This document shows positions 53,535-63,371 of a DNA stretch of 64,000 nt, one piece after another. Numbering within the stretch: position 1 is the first letter of the stretch; the number at the start of each line of letters is the position of its first letter. The DNA is taken from contig JAEWAF010000080.1 in the NCBI GenBank assembly GCA_023391815.1, positions 1 to 64,000 on the forward strand, in the 5' to 3' direction. This stretch comes from Pseudomonadota bacterium (GTDB lineage Bacteria > Pseudomonadota > Gammaproteobacteria > Steroidobacterales > Steroidobacteraceae). Below the pieces are notes generated by a model that was not told the DNA's origin, searched no databases, and was given only the letters and a program-made list of their open reading frames with translations. The translations under genes were made by a program, and so were the position numbers.

Positions 53535-55718
53535 ATGAAAACGTTTATGGGCCGTCGCATCCCGCTTGCGACCCGCTTGAGCTCGCTGTTGCTCGCCTCG
53601 ATCGCGACCAGCGCACATAGCCAGAACACAGCTGCCGCGGAAGATCAGATTGCCGAGGTGATCGTTACCGGCACGCGCGTGCCGAAGTCGGTCGACAAGA
53701 TTCCGGGCGCCATCACCGTTGTCGGTGAAGCAGAGCTGGCCCAGTCCACCGCGGTGACGATGGATGCAACCGCCGTGCTCTCGCGCAGCGTCCCCGGTTA
53801 CTCCGAATCTTCGCAGGCGATGAGCAACACCGGCGAAAACCTGCGCGGTCGTATCGCTCTGCGCTTGTTCGACGGCGTGCCGCAAGGCTCGCCGCTGCGT
53901 GAAGGCACGCGCAACGGCACGTTCACCGACATGGGCATCGTGGAGCGCATCGAAGTCATCAACGGTCCGTCGGCGGCGGAAGGCGTCGGCGCGGCGGGCG
54001 GTATCATCAATTACATCTCGCGCTCGCCGACCGAAGAAGGCACCGAAGTCGATTTGACCGCTCGCTACAGCAGCGCGTTCGAGAACGACGGCGACGATTG
54101 GAAGGTCGGCGCGACGTTGACTCACAAGCAGGGCAACTACGACGTGCTGGCGTCCGCATCGTTCATCGATCGCGGCATGACCTATGACGGCAGCGGTCGT
54201 GCCATCGGTCTGAACACCAGCGGCTCGGTCGCCGACTCCGAGTCCAAGAATTTCTTCCTGAAGGGCGGCGTCAATTTCGGCGCGAACGAGTCGCAGCGTC
54301 TGCAGGCGAGCATCAGCCGCTTCCACATCGAGGGCAAGGGCAACTACATGCTGGTGGACGGCGACCGAACCACGGGCGTGCCGAATACTTCCGTGCGCGG
54401 CCAGCCGCTCGGCGCGAAGACTGAATTCAACGATTTCAAACAGGAAACGTTGACTTATACGCACAACGATTTCCTTTCCGGCGCGCTGTCCATCAATACC
54501 TATCGCGCCGAGCAGGCCATGCGCTATGTCGCCGAAGACGGCGCGGATCGTCAGGATCCTTTGATCGCTCCCATCGGCACGCTGATCGATCAGTCGGAAA
54601 TCCGCGCCGAGAAGAAGGGCGTTCGTACCGCCTGGAATCGCCAGAATCTGTTCACCGACGGACTGGAGTTGAACATCGGCCTCGACTGGGTGGAAGACAC
54701 GGCCGAGCAGCGCCTCGCGCTTACCAATCGAGTGTGGGTGCCGCCGATGGAATACACCAGCTGGGCGCCCTACGCACAGCTCTCTTATGACATCGGCCCC
54801 GTGACCATCAGCGGCGGCATTCGTCATGAAGACGGCGAGCTGCATGTCGACGATTACGTGACGACCTGGTTCCGCGATCGTCGTCCGGTCGATGGCGGCA
54901 CGCTGACCTATCAGGAAGACTTGCCGAACTTCGGCGTGGTCTGGCGCGTCATGCCGGGCTTGTCGACGTTTGTTTCGTACAGCAAGGGCTTCACGCTGCC
55001 GAACGTCGGCATCCCGCTGCGTAACGTGCAGTGCTCGAACGACAATCCCGAGGGCACGCAGCCCGACGGTTGCCCGAACGATCCGCGGCAGTCGGTGGAC
55101 GGCATCCTGGCCCTCGAGCCCATCGTGGTCGACAACACCGAAGTGGGCTTCAACTGGCGCGGCTCGCGCGTCTCGTTCGGCGCGTCCTACTACGAATCCA
55201 ACTCGGACTTCGGCGTGTCGTTGCTGGTCGATCCGGTCTCCGAAGACTTCATCATGTTGCGCCGGCCGGTGGAGATCAAAGGCTACGAGTTCACCAGCGA
55301 GTTCAAGATCACCGACACCATTCGTGCCACGGCGTTGTATTCGCACACCGAAGGTAAGACGCGCACGACCGATACCGGTCCGTTGGATCGCGAGATGGGC
55401 ATCAACGACATCAGCCCGGACAAGATCGGCACCACGCTGTCGTGGCAGTTCAACGAGGCTGGCGATGTGACGGTCGGCTCGACGACTTACGTCGGACGCG
55501 ACATCAACGAAGGCCGTGCCGGCGAGGAGCACACGAGCGGCTACACGCTGTTCGATCTCGGCGCGAACTATCGCTTCGGCAAGAGCCTGGTGACGTTGGG
55601 TATGGAGAACGTGACGGACAAGTTCTACATCCTCAGCTGGTCGCAGGTGCCGGGCTTCCGCAACTACTGGTCGGGCCGCGGTCGCGTGACCTCGCTGACC
55701 TACACGATGAAGTTCTGA
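53535..55718 (+). CDS. TonB-dependent outer-membrane receptor
   Basis: This 727-residue receptor has a signal peptide (RLSSLLLASIATSAHS). A TonB box-like segment (AEVIVTGTRV) lies near the mature N-terminus. The plug domain (about 50-160) has IPGAITVVGEAEL and VERIEVINGPSAAEGVGAAG. The 22-strand barrel ends in the aromatic VTSLTYTMKF. ATG 53535 follows GGGGGAG. It has no N-terminal signalling domain, so it does not drive a sigma factor cascade. In this neighbourhood (GH127, PfkB kinase, SSS symporter) it probably imports an oligosaccharide, although siderophore uptake cannot be excluded from sequence. Confidence 0.95.
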   Translation: MKTFMGRRIPLATRLSSLLLASIATSAHSQNTAAAEDQIAEVIVTGTRVPKSVDKIPGAITVVGEAELAQSTAVTMDATAVLSRSVPGYSESSQAMSNTGENLRGRIALRLFDGVPQGSPLREGTRNGTFTDMGIVERIEVINGPSAAEGVGAAGGIINYISRSPTEEGTEVDLTARYSSAFENDGDDWKVGATLTHKQGNYDVLASASFIDRGMTYDGSGRAIGLNTSGSVADSESKNFFLKGGVNFGANESQRLQASISRFHIEGKGNYMLVDGDRTTGVPNTSVRGQPLGAKTEFNDFKQETLTYTHNDFLSGALSINTYRAEQAMRYVAEDGADRQDPLIAPIGTLIDQSEIRAEKKGVRTAWNRQNLFTDGLELNIGLDWVEDTAEQRLALTNRVWVPPMEYTSWAPYAQLSYDIGPVTISGGIRHEDGELHVDDYVTTWFRDRRPVDGGTLTYQEDLPNFGVVWRVMPGLSTFVSYSKGFTLPNVGIPLRNVQCSNDNPEGTQPDGCPNDPRQSVDGILALEPIVVDNTEVGFNWRGSRVSFGASYYESNSDFGVSLLVDPVSEDFIMLRRPVEIKGYEFTSEFKITDTIRATALYSHTEGKTRTTDTGPLDREMGINDISPDKIGTTLSWQFNEAGDVTVGSTTYVGRDINEGRAGEEHTSGYTLFDLGANYRFGKSLVTLGMENVTDKFYILSWSQVPGFRNYWSGRGRVTSLTYTMKF

Positions 55719-55783
55719 GGCCGTAAAAGTTGCGCGACCCAAGAAGCGCGGCTGCGGTCATCCTGCGGGAAGGACGATAGATC

Positions 55784-57100
55784 ATGTCGAAAAGCCGTAC
55801 GGGCGTTCCCCCCGCCCGCGCGGCGGTCGGCGGGAGTTGGTTGGCTCTTGCCGCGACGATGATGTTCGCGCAACCGGTACTCTCGCAGGAGGCTTGGTCG
55901 AAGGCGCGACCGTCGGCGGAGGGCATCTCCGCCGAACGTTTGCAGCGGCTCGATGACTTCATCGATTCGACCATCGACAACGGACAGTACTTGGGCGCGG
56001 TCACGCTGGTCGCGCGACATGGAAAGATTGTTTCCTGGCGGGCGCATGGCCGACGCGAGGTGAGCGGGTCGCAACCGCTCGATCCCAACGCCATCTTCCG
56101 CATCTACTCCATGACCAAGCCCATCGCGACCGTCGCGGCGTTGATGTTGATGGAGCAGGGCAAGTTTCAGCTCGACGATCCGGTGAGCAAATATCTGCCG
56201 GAGTTCGCTGACGCGCGCGTCTTCGACGGCGGCACGGCCGACGCTCCCCAGCTGCGCGAGCCGAAGCGTCCAGTGACGATTCGGCATCTGCTCATCCACG
56301 CCGCTGGATTCACGAGCGCTGAAACGACGCCGCCCGAGGTCCTGGCTCTGATCGAGCGTGCGGAATTGAGCCGCGCGCCGGACTTACAGAGCTACGCACG
56401 CGCGCTGAGCAAAGTGCCGCTCGCCGCCGATCCAGGCAATCGCTTCAGCTATGACGGCGTCAACACCAACGTGCTCTGCCGACTCGTCGAAGTCTGGTCG
56501 GGGCAGACCTTCGATGGTTTTCTTCGTGAGCGCATCTTTGCACCGTTGCGCATGCACGACACCGGCTTCACAGTCCCGGTGAGCCAGCGGCATCGGATCG
56601 CGCAGATGACTTCGACGGACGCAGCGGGACGACTGATTCCCGCCAGGTCGTACGACGGGATCGAGCCGGGGCTGGCGCTCAATCCTTACCCGAGCGGCGC
56701 TGGTGGCCTGTATTCGACGGCGGCAGACTATCTGAGATTCGCTCAGATGCTGCTCAACGGCGGGGAGTTGGACGGCGCAGCCATTCTGAGTCCGAAGACA
56801 GTGGCCTTGATGATGACCAATCAGCTCGGCAATCTGGATCCGCCGCAGCTCGAGTTTCGACCGGGCGAAGGTTTCGGGTTGGGCGGCTTCGTCGGCGTCG
56901 ATCCGGCCCGCCGCGCACGCCTGGGCAGCATCGGCGACTTCGGGTGGTCCGGTGCCGCTTCGACCTATTTCACCGTGGATCGGCGCGAGGGACTGATCGC
57001 AATGCTGATGATGCAACATCTGCCGGAAGACTCGCCGAAGCCGCCGCCGCGGATCAGCGGTCAGTTTTTCACTCTGGTTTATCAATCGTTGGTGCAGTGA
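55784..57100 (+). CDS. Exported serine hydrolase, beta-lactamase/class C family
   Basis: This 438-residue protein has a signal peptide (about 1-34). The active-site motif is S109-M-T-K112 in RIYSMTKPIATVAAL. The second motif is the Tyr in NRFSYDGVNTNVLCRLVE, and the helix LLIHAAGFTS is typical of the family. Members are esterases, transesterases or peptidases as often as beta-lactamases, so resistance should not be assumed. It lies between the TonB receptor and the kinase; it might remove an acyl group from the imported substrate, an inference. Confidence 0.9.
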   Translation: MSKSRTGVPPARAAVGGSWLALAATMMFAQPVLSQEAWSKARPSAEGISAERLQRLDDFIDSTIDNGQYLGAVTLVARHGKIVSWRAHGRREVSGSQPLDPNAIFRIYSMTKPIATVAALMLMEQGKFQLDDPVSKYLPEFADARVFDGGTADAPQLREPKRPVTIRHLLIHAAGFTSAETTPPEVLALIERAELSRAPDLQSYARALSKVPLAADPGNRFSYDGVNTNVLCRLVEVWSGQTFDGFLRERIFAPLRMHDTGFTVPVSQRHRIAQMTSTDAAGRLIPARSYDGIEPGLALNPYPSGAGGLYSTAADYLRFAQMLLNGGELDGAAILSPKTVALMMTNQLGNLDPPQLEFRPGEGFGLGGFVGVDPARRARLGSIGDFGWSGAASTYFTVDRREGLIAMLMMQHLPEDSPKPPPRISGQFFTLVYQSLVQ

Positions 57101-57107
57101 GCGCGTC

Positions 57108-57989
57108 ATGATCCTCGTCGCCGGCTCAGCCAATCTCGACTTCGTGGTGCAGGCATCGCACATCCCGGCGCCTGGCGAAACCGTGCTCGGGCGCGATTTC
57201 AAAACGTATCCCGGCGGCAAAGGCGCCAATCAAGCCATCGCTTGCGCGCGAGCCGGTAAGGCGCCGACGCAGATGCTGCTCGCGTTGGGGAACGATGCAT
57301 TCTCACAACCCATCGAGGCATCACTGCTCGCGGCCGACGTGCATATGCATGTGGTGCGTGTCGACGATCGGCCGACAGGCACGGCTTTCATTTGTGTTTC
57401 CGATGATGCGGAGAACGCCATCACTGTCGCGCCGGGTGCAAACAACGAGCTGCGCGCCGAGCATCTGCCGTCGCTCGATGGCTGCAATCATCTGCTGCTG
57501 CAGTTGGAAACTCCCATCGACACCGTCATTGCCTATGCGCGCGAGGCGCGTAGGCGCGGCGTGAGAGTTGTTTTGAACGCCGCACCCGCCCGTGCGCTGC
57601 CCGATGAATTGATCGAGCTGCTCGATGTGCTGGTTGTTAACAAAGGCGAGCTTGCCACCGTCGCTGCCCACCAAGGCAGCATCGAGCAGTGCATGCAGCG
57701 TATCGATGTTCCGTGTATCGTCGTCACGCTCGGCGATCGCGGCTGCTGTGCTCGCGTCGATGGCGAGCTGATCATGCAGGACGCGTTCGCTGTCATGCCA
57801 GTCGATACCACCGCGGCTGGCGATACTTTCTGCGGTGTGCTGGTCGCCGCGCTCGATCGTGGCGAGAGCATGGCGCAGGCGCTGCGTTGGGCAAATGCCG
57901 CCGGCGCGCTCGCTTGCACCAAACATGGCGCGCAGTCGAGTATCCCGACGCACGCCGAGCTCCTGAACTTCCTGTCTCAACATCCCTGA
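57108..57989 (+). CDS. PfkB-family carbohydrate kinase (ribokinase-like)
   Basis: This 293-residue cytoplasmic sugar kinase has the N-terminal ILVAGSANLDFVV, the PfkB signature 1 YPGGKGANQAIACARAG, and NAAPARALP. The catalytic signature is DTTAAGDTFCGVLVAAL, with the general base in AAGD. The lid residue pattern resembles ribokinase more than fructokinase, but the sugar cannot be named. It starts seven bases after the stop of the serine hydrolase gene. It probably phosphorylates the monosaccharide released by the GH127-like enzyme of this locus. Confidence 0.93.
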   Translation: MILVAGSANLDFVVQASHIPAPGETVLGRDFKTYPGGKGANQAIACARAGKAPTQMLLALGNDAFSQPIEASLLAADVHMHVVRVDDRPTGTAFICVSDDAENAITVAPGANNELRAEHLPSLDGCNHLLLQLETPIDTVIAYAREARRRGVRVVLNAAPARALPDELIELLDVLVVNKGELATVAAHQGSIEQCMQRIDVPCIVVTLGDRGCCARVDGELIMQDAFAVMPVDTTAAGDTFCGVLVAALDRGESMAQALRWANAAGALACTKHGAQSSIPTHAELLNFLSQHP

Positions 57990-58008
57990 TCGAACGATTC
58001 CACTGATC

Positions 58009-60162
58009 ATGAAATCGAAGCCGCAACGCGCTCCCGTCACTCAGATCGGCGAGTACGCCCTTCCTCACACCGTCGGCGCGCACTTGCCGACGCCGGGCAA
58101 AGCTCCGGGCTGGCCCATGATAAACATCGGTCAGTGGCGCATCGATGTGACCGGCGCAGTGCCCGTGTGGCTGGCGGAAATGAAAGTGTGGCGGACGGAA
58201 CATCTGATCCGCATGGGCTACGACGACTCCGAATATCGCCGGCCCGAGTTCGCGTGGACGCAGAAGAACATCGTGCACACGCAGATGATGGTCGAGGACC
58301 GCTACTTCTACGATCCGGTCGCGGGGCGATACACCGTCGACAAGTACCTCGACGATCTCGAACGCCGCTTCGGTGGCATCGATAGCGTGCTGATCTGGTA
58401 TGTGTACACCAACATCGGTATCGACGATCGCAATCAGACCGCGCTGGCGAGCGATCTGCCCGGCGGGCTGGAGGGATTGAAACAAGCGATCGCGGATTTC
58501 CATCGTCGCGGCGTGAAAGTGTTTCTGCCGACCATGGCGTGGGACAACGGCACCAAGGGCGAAGGGGTGCCCGATTGGGAAGCGGTCGCGAAGCTCGCCA
58601 AGCTGGTCGGCGCCGATGGTGTAAATGGCGATACATACAACGGCGTGCCGCGTTCGTTCCGCGTGGCGTCCGAAGCAATCGGTCATCCGCTGGCGTTCCA
58701 GCCCGAGTCGGTGCCGTACGCCGACGAGCAGTTGATGTGGAACAACCAGAGCTGGGGCCGGGCGTCCACCGAGATCATTCCGGCGGTGAGCAAGCTGAAG
58801 TGGCTCGAACCGCGCCACATGATCAACATCGAGAATCGTTGGGCGCGCGATCGCACCGATGATTTCCATTACATGTTCTTCAATGGCATCGGCTATGTCG
58901 CGTGGGAGAACGTGTGGGGCGTGTGGAATCAATTCACGGCGCGCGATGGCGAAGCGTTGCGACGCTTGTCGACGCTGCTGCGTAAGTTCGCCGACTTGTT
59001 CGTGAGCCTCGATTGGGAGCCCTACGCGCTGACCCTGCAGCAAGGCGTGTTCGCGAGCAAGTTCCCGTCGGCGACCAAGACGCTGTGGAGCATCGTCAAT
59101 CGTAATGAGTACGACATGTTCGGCGAACAGCTGGTCGTGCCTCATGTCGAAGGCCGGACGTACTACGACCTTTGGAATGGCGTGCGTTTGACGCCGCGGA
59201 TCGTCGACGGGCAGGCCTATTTCTCGCTCACGCTTGAAACACGCGGGTACGGTGCCGTGCTTGCGCTGGAGAGCGGAGCCAGCGTCGAAGGGCTCGACGC
59301 GCTGCTCGCGCAGATGAAGAAATACAATGAAGTCCCGCTGCAATCCCTATCGAACGTCTGGCAGGCGATTCCGCAGCAGATGGTGGAGATCGCGCCGACC
59401 AAGCCGGCGACCACGGCGCCCGAAGGCATGGTGACAATTCCAGCGGCGGAGTTCGATTTCGTCGTCGGTGGCATCGAAATCGAGGGGTACACGTGGAAGG
59501 GTCTGGATTTTCAGTATCCGTGGGAGAACTCTGCCCGTCGCAGTCATCGGCATCGGATGCAGATCAAGTCGTTCCACATCGACAAGTATCCGGTGACCAA
59601 TGCGCAGTTCAAGAAATTCCTGGACGCGAGCGGCTATCGGCCGAAGGACGCGCACAACTTCCTGCGCGATTGGGTCGACGGCGCGCCACGCAAAGGCTGG
59701 GAAAAGAAGCCCGTCACGTGGGTGTCGATCGAGGACGCGCGAGCCTATGCGGCTTGGGCCGGAAAACGGTTGCCGCATGAATGGGAGTGGCAATACGCCG
59801 CGCAAGGTACCGATGGTCGCCTCTATCCGTGGGGCAACGACTGGAACACGGCGAACATGCCCGCGCAGAGCAAGGAGCGGGAGATGCCCGTGCCTGCCGA
59901 CGTCGATGCCCATCCGCAAGGTGCGAGTCCATTTGGCGTGATGGATCTGGTCGGTAACGTGTGGCAATGGACGAGTGAGTTCCATGATGAGCACACTCGC
60001 GCTGCCGCGCTTCGCGGTGGCAGCTCCTATCTGCCGCAAACGTCGCACTGGTACTTCCCGCAGGCGTATCAGCTCGATCAGCACGGCAAATATCTGCTGA
60101 TGGCGCCGTCGAAGGATCGCGCCGGCATGCTCGGCTTCCGCTGCGTGGTCGACGCAGGCTGA
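58009..60162 (+). CDS. Fusion of a TIM-barrel-like domain and an FGE-sulfatase-like domain
   Basis: This 717-residue protein has no signal peptide. The N-terminal 400 residues look like a glycoside-hydrolase-type barrel: SVLIWYVYTNIGIDDRNQTA, GVKVFLPTMAWDNGTKGEG, LVGADGVNGDTYNGVP and HYMFFNGIGYVAWENVWG. A small beta domain follows (about 385-445). The C-terminal FGE-sulfatase domain (about 475-715) has FHIDKYPVTNAQFKKFLDAS, RLPHEWEWQYAAQG, MDLVGNVWQWTSEF and LRGGSSYLPQ. It lacks the cysteines that true formylglycine-generating enzymes place after RGGSS, so it should not mature sulfatases. The role is unknown; the neighbouring kinase and GH127 gene point to sugar metabolism. Confidence 0.8.
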   Translation: MKSKPQRAPVTQIGEYALPHTVGAHLPTPGKAPGWPMINIGQWRIDVTGAVPVWLAEMKVWRTEHLIRMGYDDSEYRRPEFAWTQKNIVHTQMMVEDRYFYDPVAGRYTVDKYLDDLERRFGGIDSVLIWYVYTNIGIDDRNQTALASDLPGGLEGLKQAIADFHRRGVKVFLPTMAWDNGTKGEGVPDWEAVAKLAKLVGADGVNGDTYNGVPRSFRVASEAIGHPLAFQPESVPYADEQLMWNNQSWGRASTEIIPAVSKLKWLEPRHMINIENRWARDRTDDFHYMFFNGIGYVAWENVWGVWNQFTARDGEALRRLSTLLRKFADLFVSLDWEPYALTLQQGVFASKFPSATKTLWSIVNRNEYDMFGEQLVVPHVEGRTYYDLWNGVRLTPRIVDGQAYFSLTLETRGYGAVLALESGASVEGLDALLAQMKKYNEVPLQSLSNVWQAIPQQMVEIAPTKPATTAPEGMVTIPAAEFDFVVGGIEIEGYTWKGLDFQYPWENSARRSHRHRMQIKSFHIDKYPVTNAQFKKFLDASGYRPKDAHNFLRDWVDGAPRKGWEKKPVTWVSIEDARAYAAWAGKRLPHEWEWQYAAQGTDGRLYPWGNDWNTANMPAQSKEREMPVPADVDAHPQGASPFGVMDLVGNVWQWTSEFHDEHTRAAALRGGSSYLPQTSHWYFPQAYQLDQHGKYLLMAPSKDRAGMLGFRCVVDAG

Positions 60163-60168
60163 TCGTCG

Positions 60169-62019
60169 GTGCCAAACGCTTCCATACAATTCGCGAACCC
60201 GGCGGACGTCGCGCTCGGCGGCGTCCTCGGAGCAGCGCTTGCCGCCAATTTGTCAGGTCGGCTGAGCCACTTCATCGTGGACGAAAGCAGCCCGGCGATC
60301 GCTTTGTTTCATCCGAAGCATCGCGAGCAGAACTACGAAGGCGATTGGTACGGCGAGCACGCCGGCAAATGGTTGTACGCGGCCGCGCGAGCCGCACATC
60401 GTACTGGCGATAGAGAGCTTCGCGAGCACGTGCTTCGCGTTGCCGACTTTCTGGTTGGTGTTCAGACGCCGGAAGGTTATCTGGGCACGTATGCGCCCGA
60501 CCGCCGCTTCACTCGCAAACAAGCACCGCCGCTGCGCACGTGGGACGGCGCGCCGAGTTTGCGCACGTGGGACATCTGGACGCACAGCTATCTCATCCTC
60601 GGCTTGCTCGAGGTTCACAAATACTTCCCGGATCCGAAGTACGTCGGCGCCGCGCGCCGGATCGGCGATCTGTGCTGGCGCGCGCTGACGCTCGGTGAAA
60701 TCGATATCACCGAGCTGGGCAATCACTTCGGCATGTCCGCGACGGTGTTGCTTGATCCGGCTGTGGAGCTGTACTTCGCCACCGGCGAAAGCATGTACGT
60801 GCAGCTCGCGACCCGCATCGTCGAGCAAATCGAAGCACGGCCCGAATTGCAGCTGATCTCGCAAGCGCTCGCCGGCGCCGATGCGGCGGAGATCGCGACG
60901 GGCAAGGCTTATCAACTGTGCTGGAACCTGGTGGGTCTCGCCAAGTTACATCGAGCCACCGGTGATGAACGTTACGGGGCGGTGGTCACCCGACTCTGGC
61001 AATCGATTCGCGAGCATCATTTGACGTTGGGGGGCGGACCCTGGGGCGGTGTCGCGCATCGCTCGCGAGAAGTCTTCAACCACCCCAGCGTCTTCAGCCC
61101 GTACGCGTATGTCGAGACCTGCTCCGTGCTCGCCTGGCTGCAACTGAATCGAGAGCTGCTGAGCCTCACGGGCGATGCTCGCTACGCCGAGGAGATCGAG
61201 CGGACCGCTTACAACGATTTGCTCGGCGCGTTCGCTCCGAACGGCGAAGACTGGTGCTATTACTCGTTCCCGAATGGCAAGCGAGTGCACACGACGTACT
61301 GGCGCTGCTGCAAATCGAGTGGCGCGATGGCGTTGGAAGAATTGTCCGCGATTGCCTACGCGCGCAGTGGCAATGATCTTTGCGTGAATCTGTTGGGTCC
61401 GGGGCGTGCCACGCTCACGCTGGCGTCGGCGGGCCGGGTCCGATTGGAGCAGATCACGGATTATCCGTTCGACGGCCATTTGCGGCTGCGAGTCGATCCA
61501 GAGCATCCGGCCAGCTTCGGCCTGCGGATTCGTATTCCGTCGTGGGCCGGTCGGATCGAAGCTTCGCTCAACGGCGCTGCCATTCCCGGCGTCGGTGCGG
61601 GCGAATTCCTGACGTTGAATCGTGAATGGCGTGCCGGCGACGAGTTGATGCTGGCGATTTCGATGCAGCCGAGGATTCATCAGCGTGTCAGCCGGAGCGT
61701 GCAGGAATCGCGAGCGCCGGATGGCTCGCCGATCGCTCAGGAAGTCATGCACTATGACTATCTGGCGCTGACCCGCGGCCCGCTGGTTTTCGCTACGACA
61801 CTGATCGACGGCTACAAGAGCGCGGAGACGCTGCTCATGAATCGCGAGTCGCTCGATCAGATGGTCGAAGCGGTGAGCTCGCAGTCCGGACCGACGCTTC
61901 AGCTGCGTTCGCAAGGACGTGAGCCGCTGACATTCACGCCCTACTTTGCGACAGGCGGACGTGAAGACGGTGCATGGCGGCTGACATGGATGCAGGTGGC
62001 ATGGAGCGACCAGGCATGA
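60169..62019 (+). CDS. Glycoside hydrolase family 127 (beta-L-arabinofuranosidase-like)
   Basis: This 616-residue protein matches GH127/DUF1680. It has NYEGDWYGEHAGKWLYAAAR and a helical toroid with YAYVETCSVLAWLQLNREL, which supplies the zinc Glu and Cys. It also has the vicinal Cys pair in TTYWRCCKSSGAMALEEL; in HypBA1-type enzymes one of these Cys is the nucleophile. All four metal/nucleophile positions (E, C, C, C) are therefore present. There is no signal peptide, so it acts in the cytoplasm on imported oligosaccharide. The start is GTG 60169, six bases after the previous stop. The true sugar may be arabinose or a relative. Confidence 0.9.
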   Translation: MPNASIQFANPADVALGGVLGAALAANLSGRLSHFIVDESSPAIALFHPKHREQNYEGDWYGEHAGKWLYAAARAAHRTGDRELREHVLRVADFLVGVQTPEGYLGTYAPDRRFTRKQAPPLRTWDGAPSLRTWDIWTHSYLILGLLEVHKYFPDPKYVGAARRIGDLCWRALTLGEIDITELGNHFGMSATVLLDPAVELYFATGESMYVQLATRIVEQIEARPELQLISQALAGADAAEIATGKAYQLCWNLVGLAKLHRATGDERYGAVVTRLWQSIREHHLTLGGGPWGGVAHRSREVFNHPSVFSPYAYVETCSVLAWLQLNRELLSLTGDARYAEEIERTAYNDLLGAFAPNGEDWCYYSFPNGKRVHTTYWRCCKSSGAMALEELSAIAYARSGNDLCVNLLGPGRATLTLASAGRVRLEQITDYPFDGHLRLRVDPEHPASFGLRIRIPSWAGRIEASLNGAAIPGVGAGEFLTLNREWRAGDELMLAISMQPRIHQRVSRSVQESRAPDGSPIAQEVMHYDYLALTRGPLVFATTLIDGYKSAETLLMNRESLDQMVEAVSSQSGPTLQLRSQGREPLTFTPYFATGGREDGAWRLTWMQVAWSDQA

Positions 62020-62125
62020 CCGCAGAATTTGTGATGTTTGAGGATAGGAACGATGCCTTCCAGTTTAGCGCGCACCAGTTGACACTTGGTCGTGCCTGAC
62101 CGGAAGGAACATCGACATTCGAGCT

Positions 62126-63346
62126 ATGGCGACCAGAACTAAATCGACGCTGCCCGAGCGTGCCGGCCCACCCGGGCCGCTGAGCGGCGTCACCGTGCTC
62201 GATCTGAGCGCGTACATCGCGGGTCCGTACGGCTGCACCTTGCTGGCGGATCAAGGCGCGCGCGTCATCAAGATCGAGCCGCCCGATGGCGACAATCTGC
62301 GCAAGTATCCCTCGACGCTGGAAGATGAAAGCCGCGCGTTCATCGGCATCAATCGCAGCAAGCTCGGCGTCTCGCTCGATTTGAAGAAGGCCGAAGGATT
62401 GGCCGCGCTGCTGCGCCTGGTGCGCACGGCCGATGTGCTAGTTCATAACTTCCGCCCCGGCGTGCCGAAGCGTCTCGGCATCGACTACGACCAGCTCTCG
62501 CAAATCAATCCGCGACTGATCTACTGCGCGGTCACGGGCTATGGCGAAAAAGGTCCGCTGAAGGACAAGGCCGGCTACGACCAGGTATTGCAGACCATGA
62601 CCGGTATGTGCACCTTGCAAGGCAAGCGCGGCGGAGCGCCGGAAATCATCTATGGCTCGGTCGTCGATTACTACGCGGCTGCATTGTTGGCCGGCGGTGT
62701 TTCTTCGGCGCTCTACGAGCGCGAGCGTAGCGGACGCGGACAGTTCGTCGGCGTGTCGCTGCTGCGAAGTGCGCTGACCATGCAGTCCGCTCGCCTCGTG
62801 TGGGTCGATGGCGAACCTCGTGACATCGGTCGTGACTTCCGCTCAGGCGGCATCACCGGTTTGCATCCGACGCGCGACGGATATTTGTATATTTCCGCGA
62901 ACACGCCGCACTTCTGGCGAGCGCTGTGCGAGAAGATCAATCTGCCCGAGCTGGCGGCGAACGAACGTTACGACAGCGTTCGCAAGCGCGCTCAATACGC
63001 AGCCGAGATCGTGCCGAAGCTGCACGAAGCGCTGCACGAGCGTACCGCCCTGGAATGGGAAGCTCACTTCGGCGATCAGGTGCCGTGCGCGGCCGCGCGA
63101 GCCATCGAGGATGTTTTCGACAACGAGCAGGTGCTGGCCGAGGACATGGTCACCACCTTGAATCATTCACTCGTCGGCAAGTATCGCGGCCTCACTCGAT
63201 CCATCAAGTTCGACCGCACGCCGGGGCCGGCTCCATTCGCCGCCCCAAGCTTCGGCGAGCACACTCGCGCGGTTCTCGAAGACGCCGGCTGCTCCGAGGC
63301 GGAGATCGAGCGAGTGCAAGCCAAGGCTATCGCACCGTCCGGTTAG
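62126..63346 (+). CDS. CaiB/BaiF family III CoA-transferase
   Basis: This 406-residue enzyme transfers CoA between carboxylic acids. It has PGPLSGVTVLDLSAYIAGPY, GARVIKIEPPDGDNLRKYP, NRSKLGVSLDLKKAEGLA, VHNFRPGVPKRLGIDYD, and GYDQVLQTMTGMC leading to the candidate catalytic Asp in GSVVDYYAAALLAGG. The C-terminal part returns to the large domain (FDRTPGPAPFAAPSFGEHTR). ATG 62126 is 106 bp after the GH127 gene. Its acid substrate is unknown; a CitE-like lyase at the other end of the locus could act on the same CoA esters. Confidence 0.92.
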   Translation: MATRTKSTLPERAGPPGPLSGVTVLDLSAYIAGPYGCTLLADQGARVIKIEPPDGDNLRKYPSTLEDESRAFIGINRSKLGVSLDLKKAEGLAALLRLVRTADVLVHNFRPGVPKRLGIDYDQLSQINPRLIYCAVTGYGEKGPLKDKAGYDQVLQTMTGMCTLQGKRGGAPEIIYGSVVDYYAAALLAGGVSSALYERERSGRGQFVGVSLLRSALTMQSARLVWVDGEPRDIGRDFRSGGITGLHPTRDGYLYISANTPHFWRALCEKINLPELAANERYDSVRKRAQYAAEIVPKLHEALHERTALEWEAHFGDQVPCAAARAIEDVFDNEQVLAEDMVTTLNHSLVGKYRGLTRSIKFDRTPGPAPFAAPSFGEHTRAVLEDAGCSEAEIERVQAKAIAPSG

Positions 63347-63371
63347 TCGAATGTAAACGAATCCGACACGG

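Noticed and set aside
53532..55742. 736-residue antisense open frame over the TonB receptor gene
   Set aside because: The plus strand encodes a complete receptor with signal peptide, plug and barrel. The antisense frame has no recognisable domain and no ribosome site.
55784..57100. Beta-lactamase resistance gene
   Set aside because: The SxxK motif belongs to a broad serine hydrolase family. The sugar-utilisation context and family breadth argue against calling resistance.
58009..60162. Formylglycine-generating enzyme for sulfatase maturation
   Set aside because: The cysteines that true enzymes carry after RGGSS are absent and no sulfatase gene is nearby.
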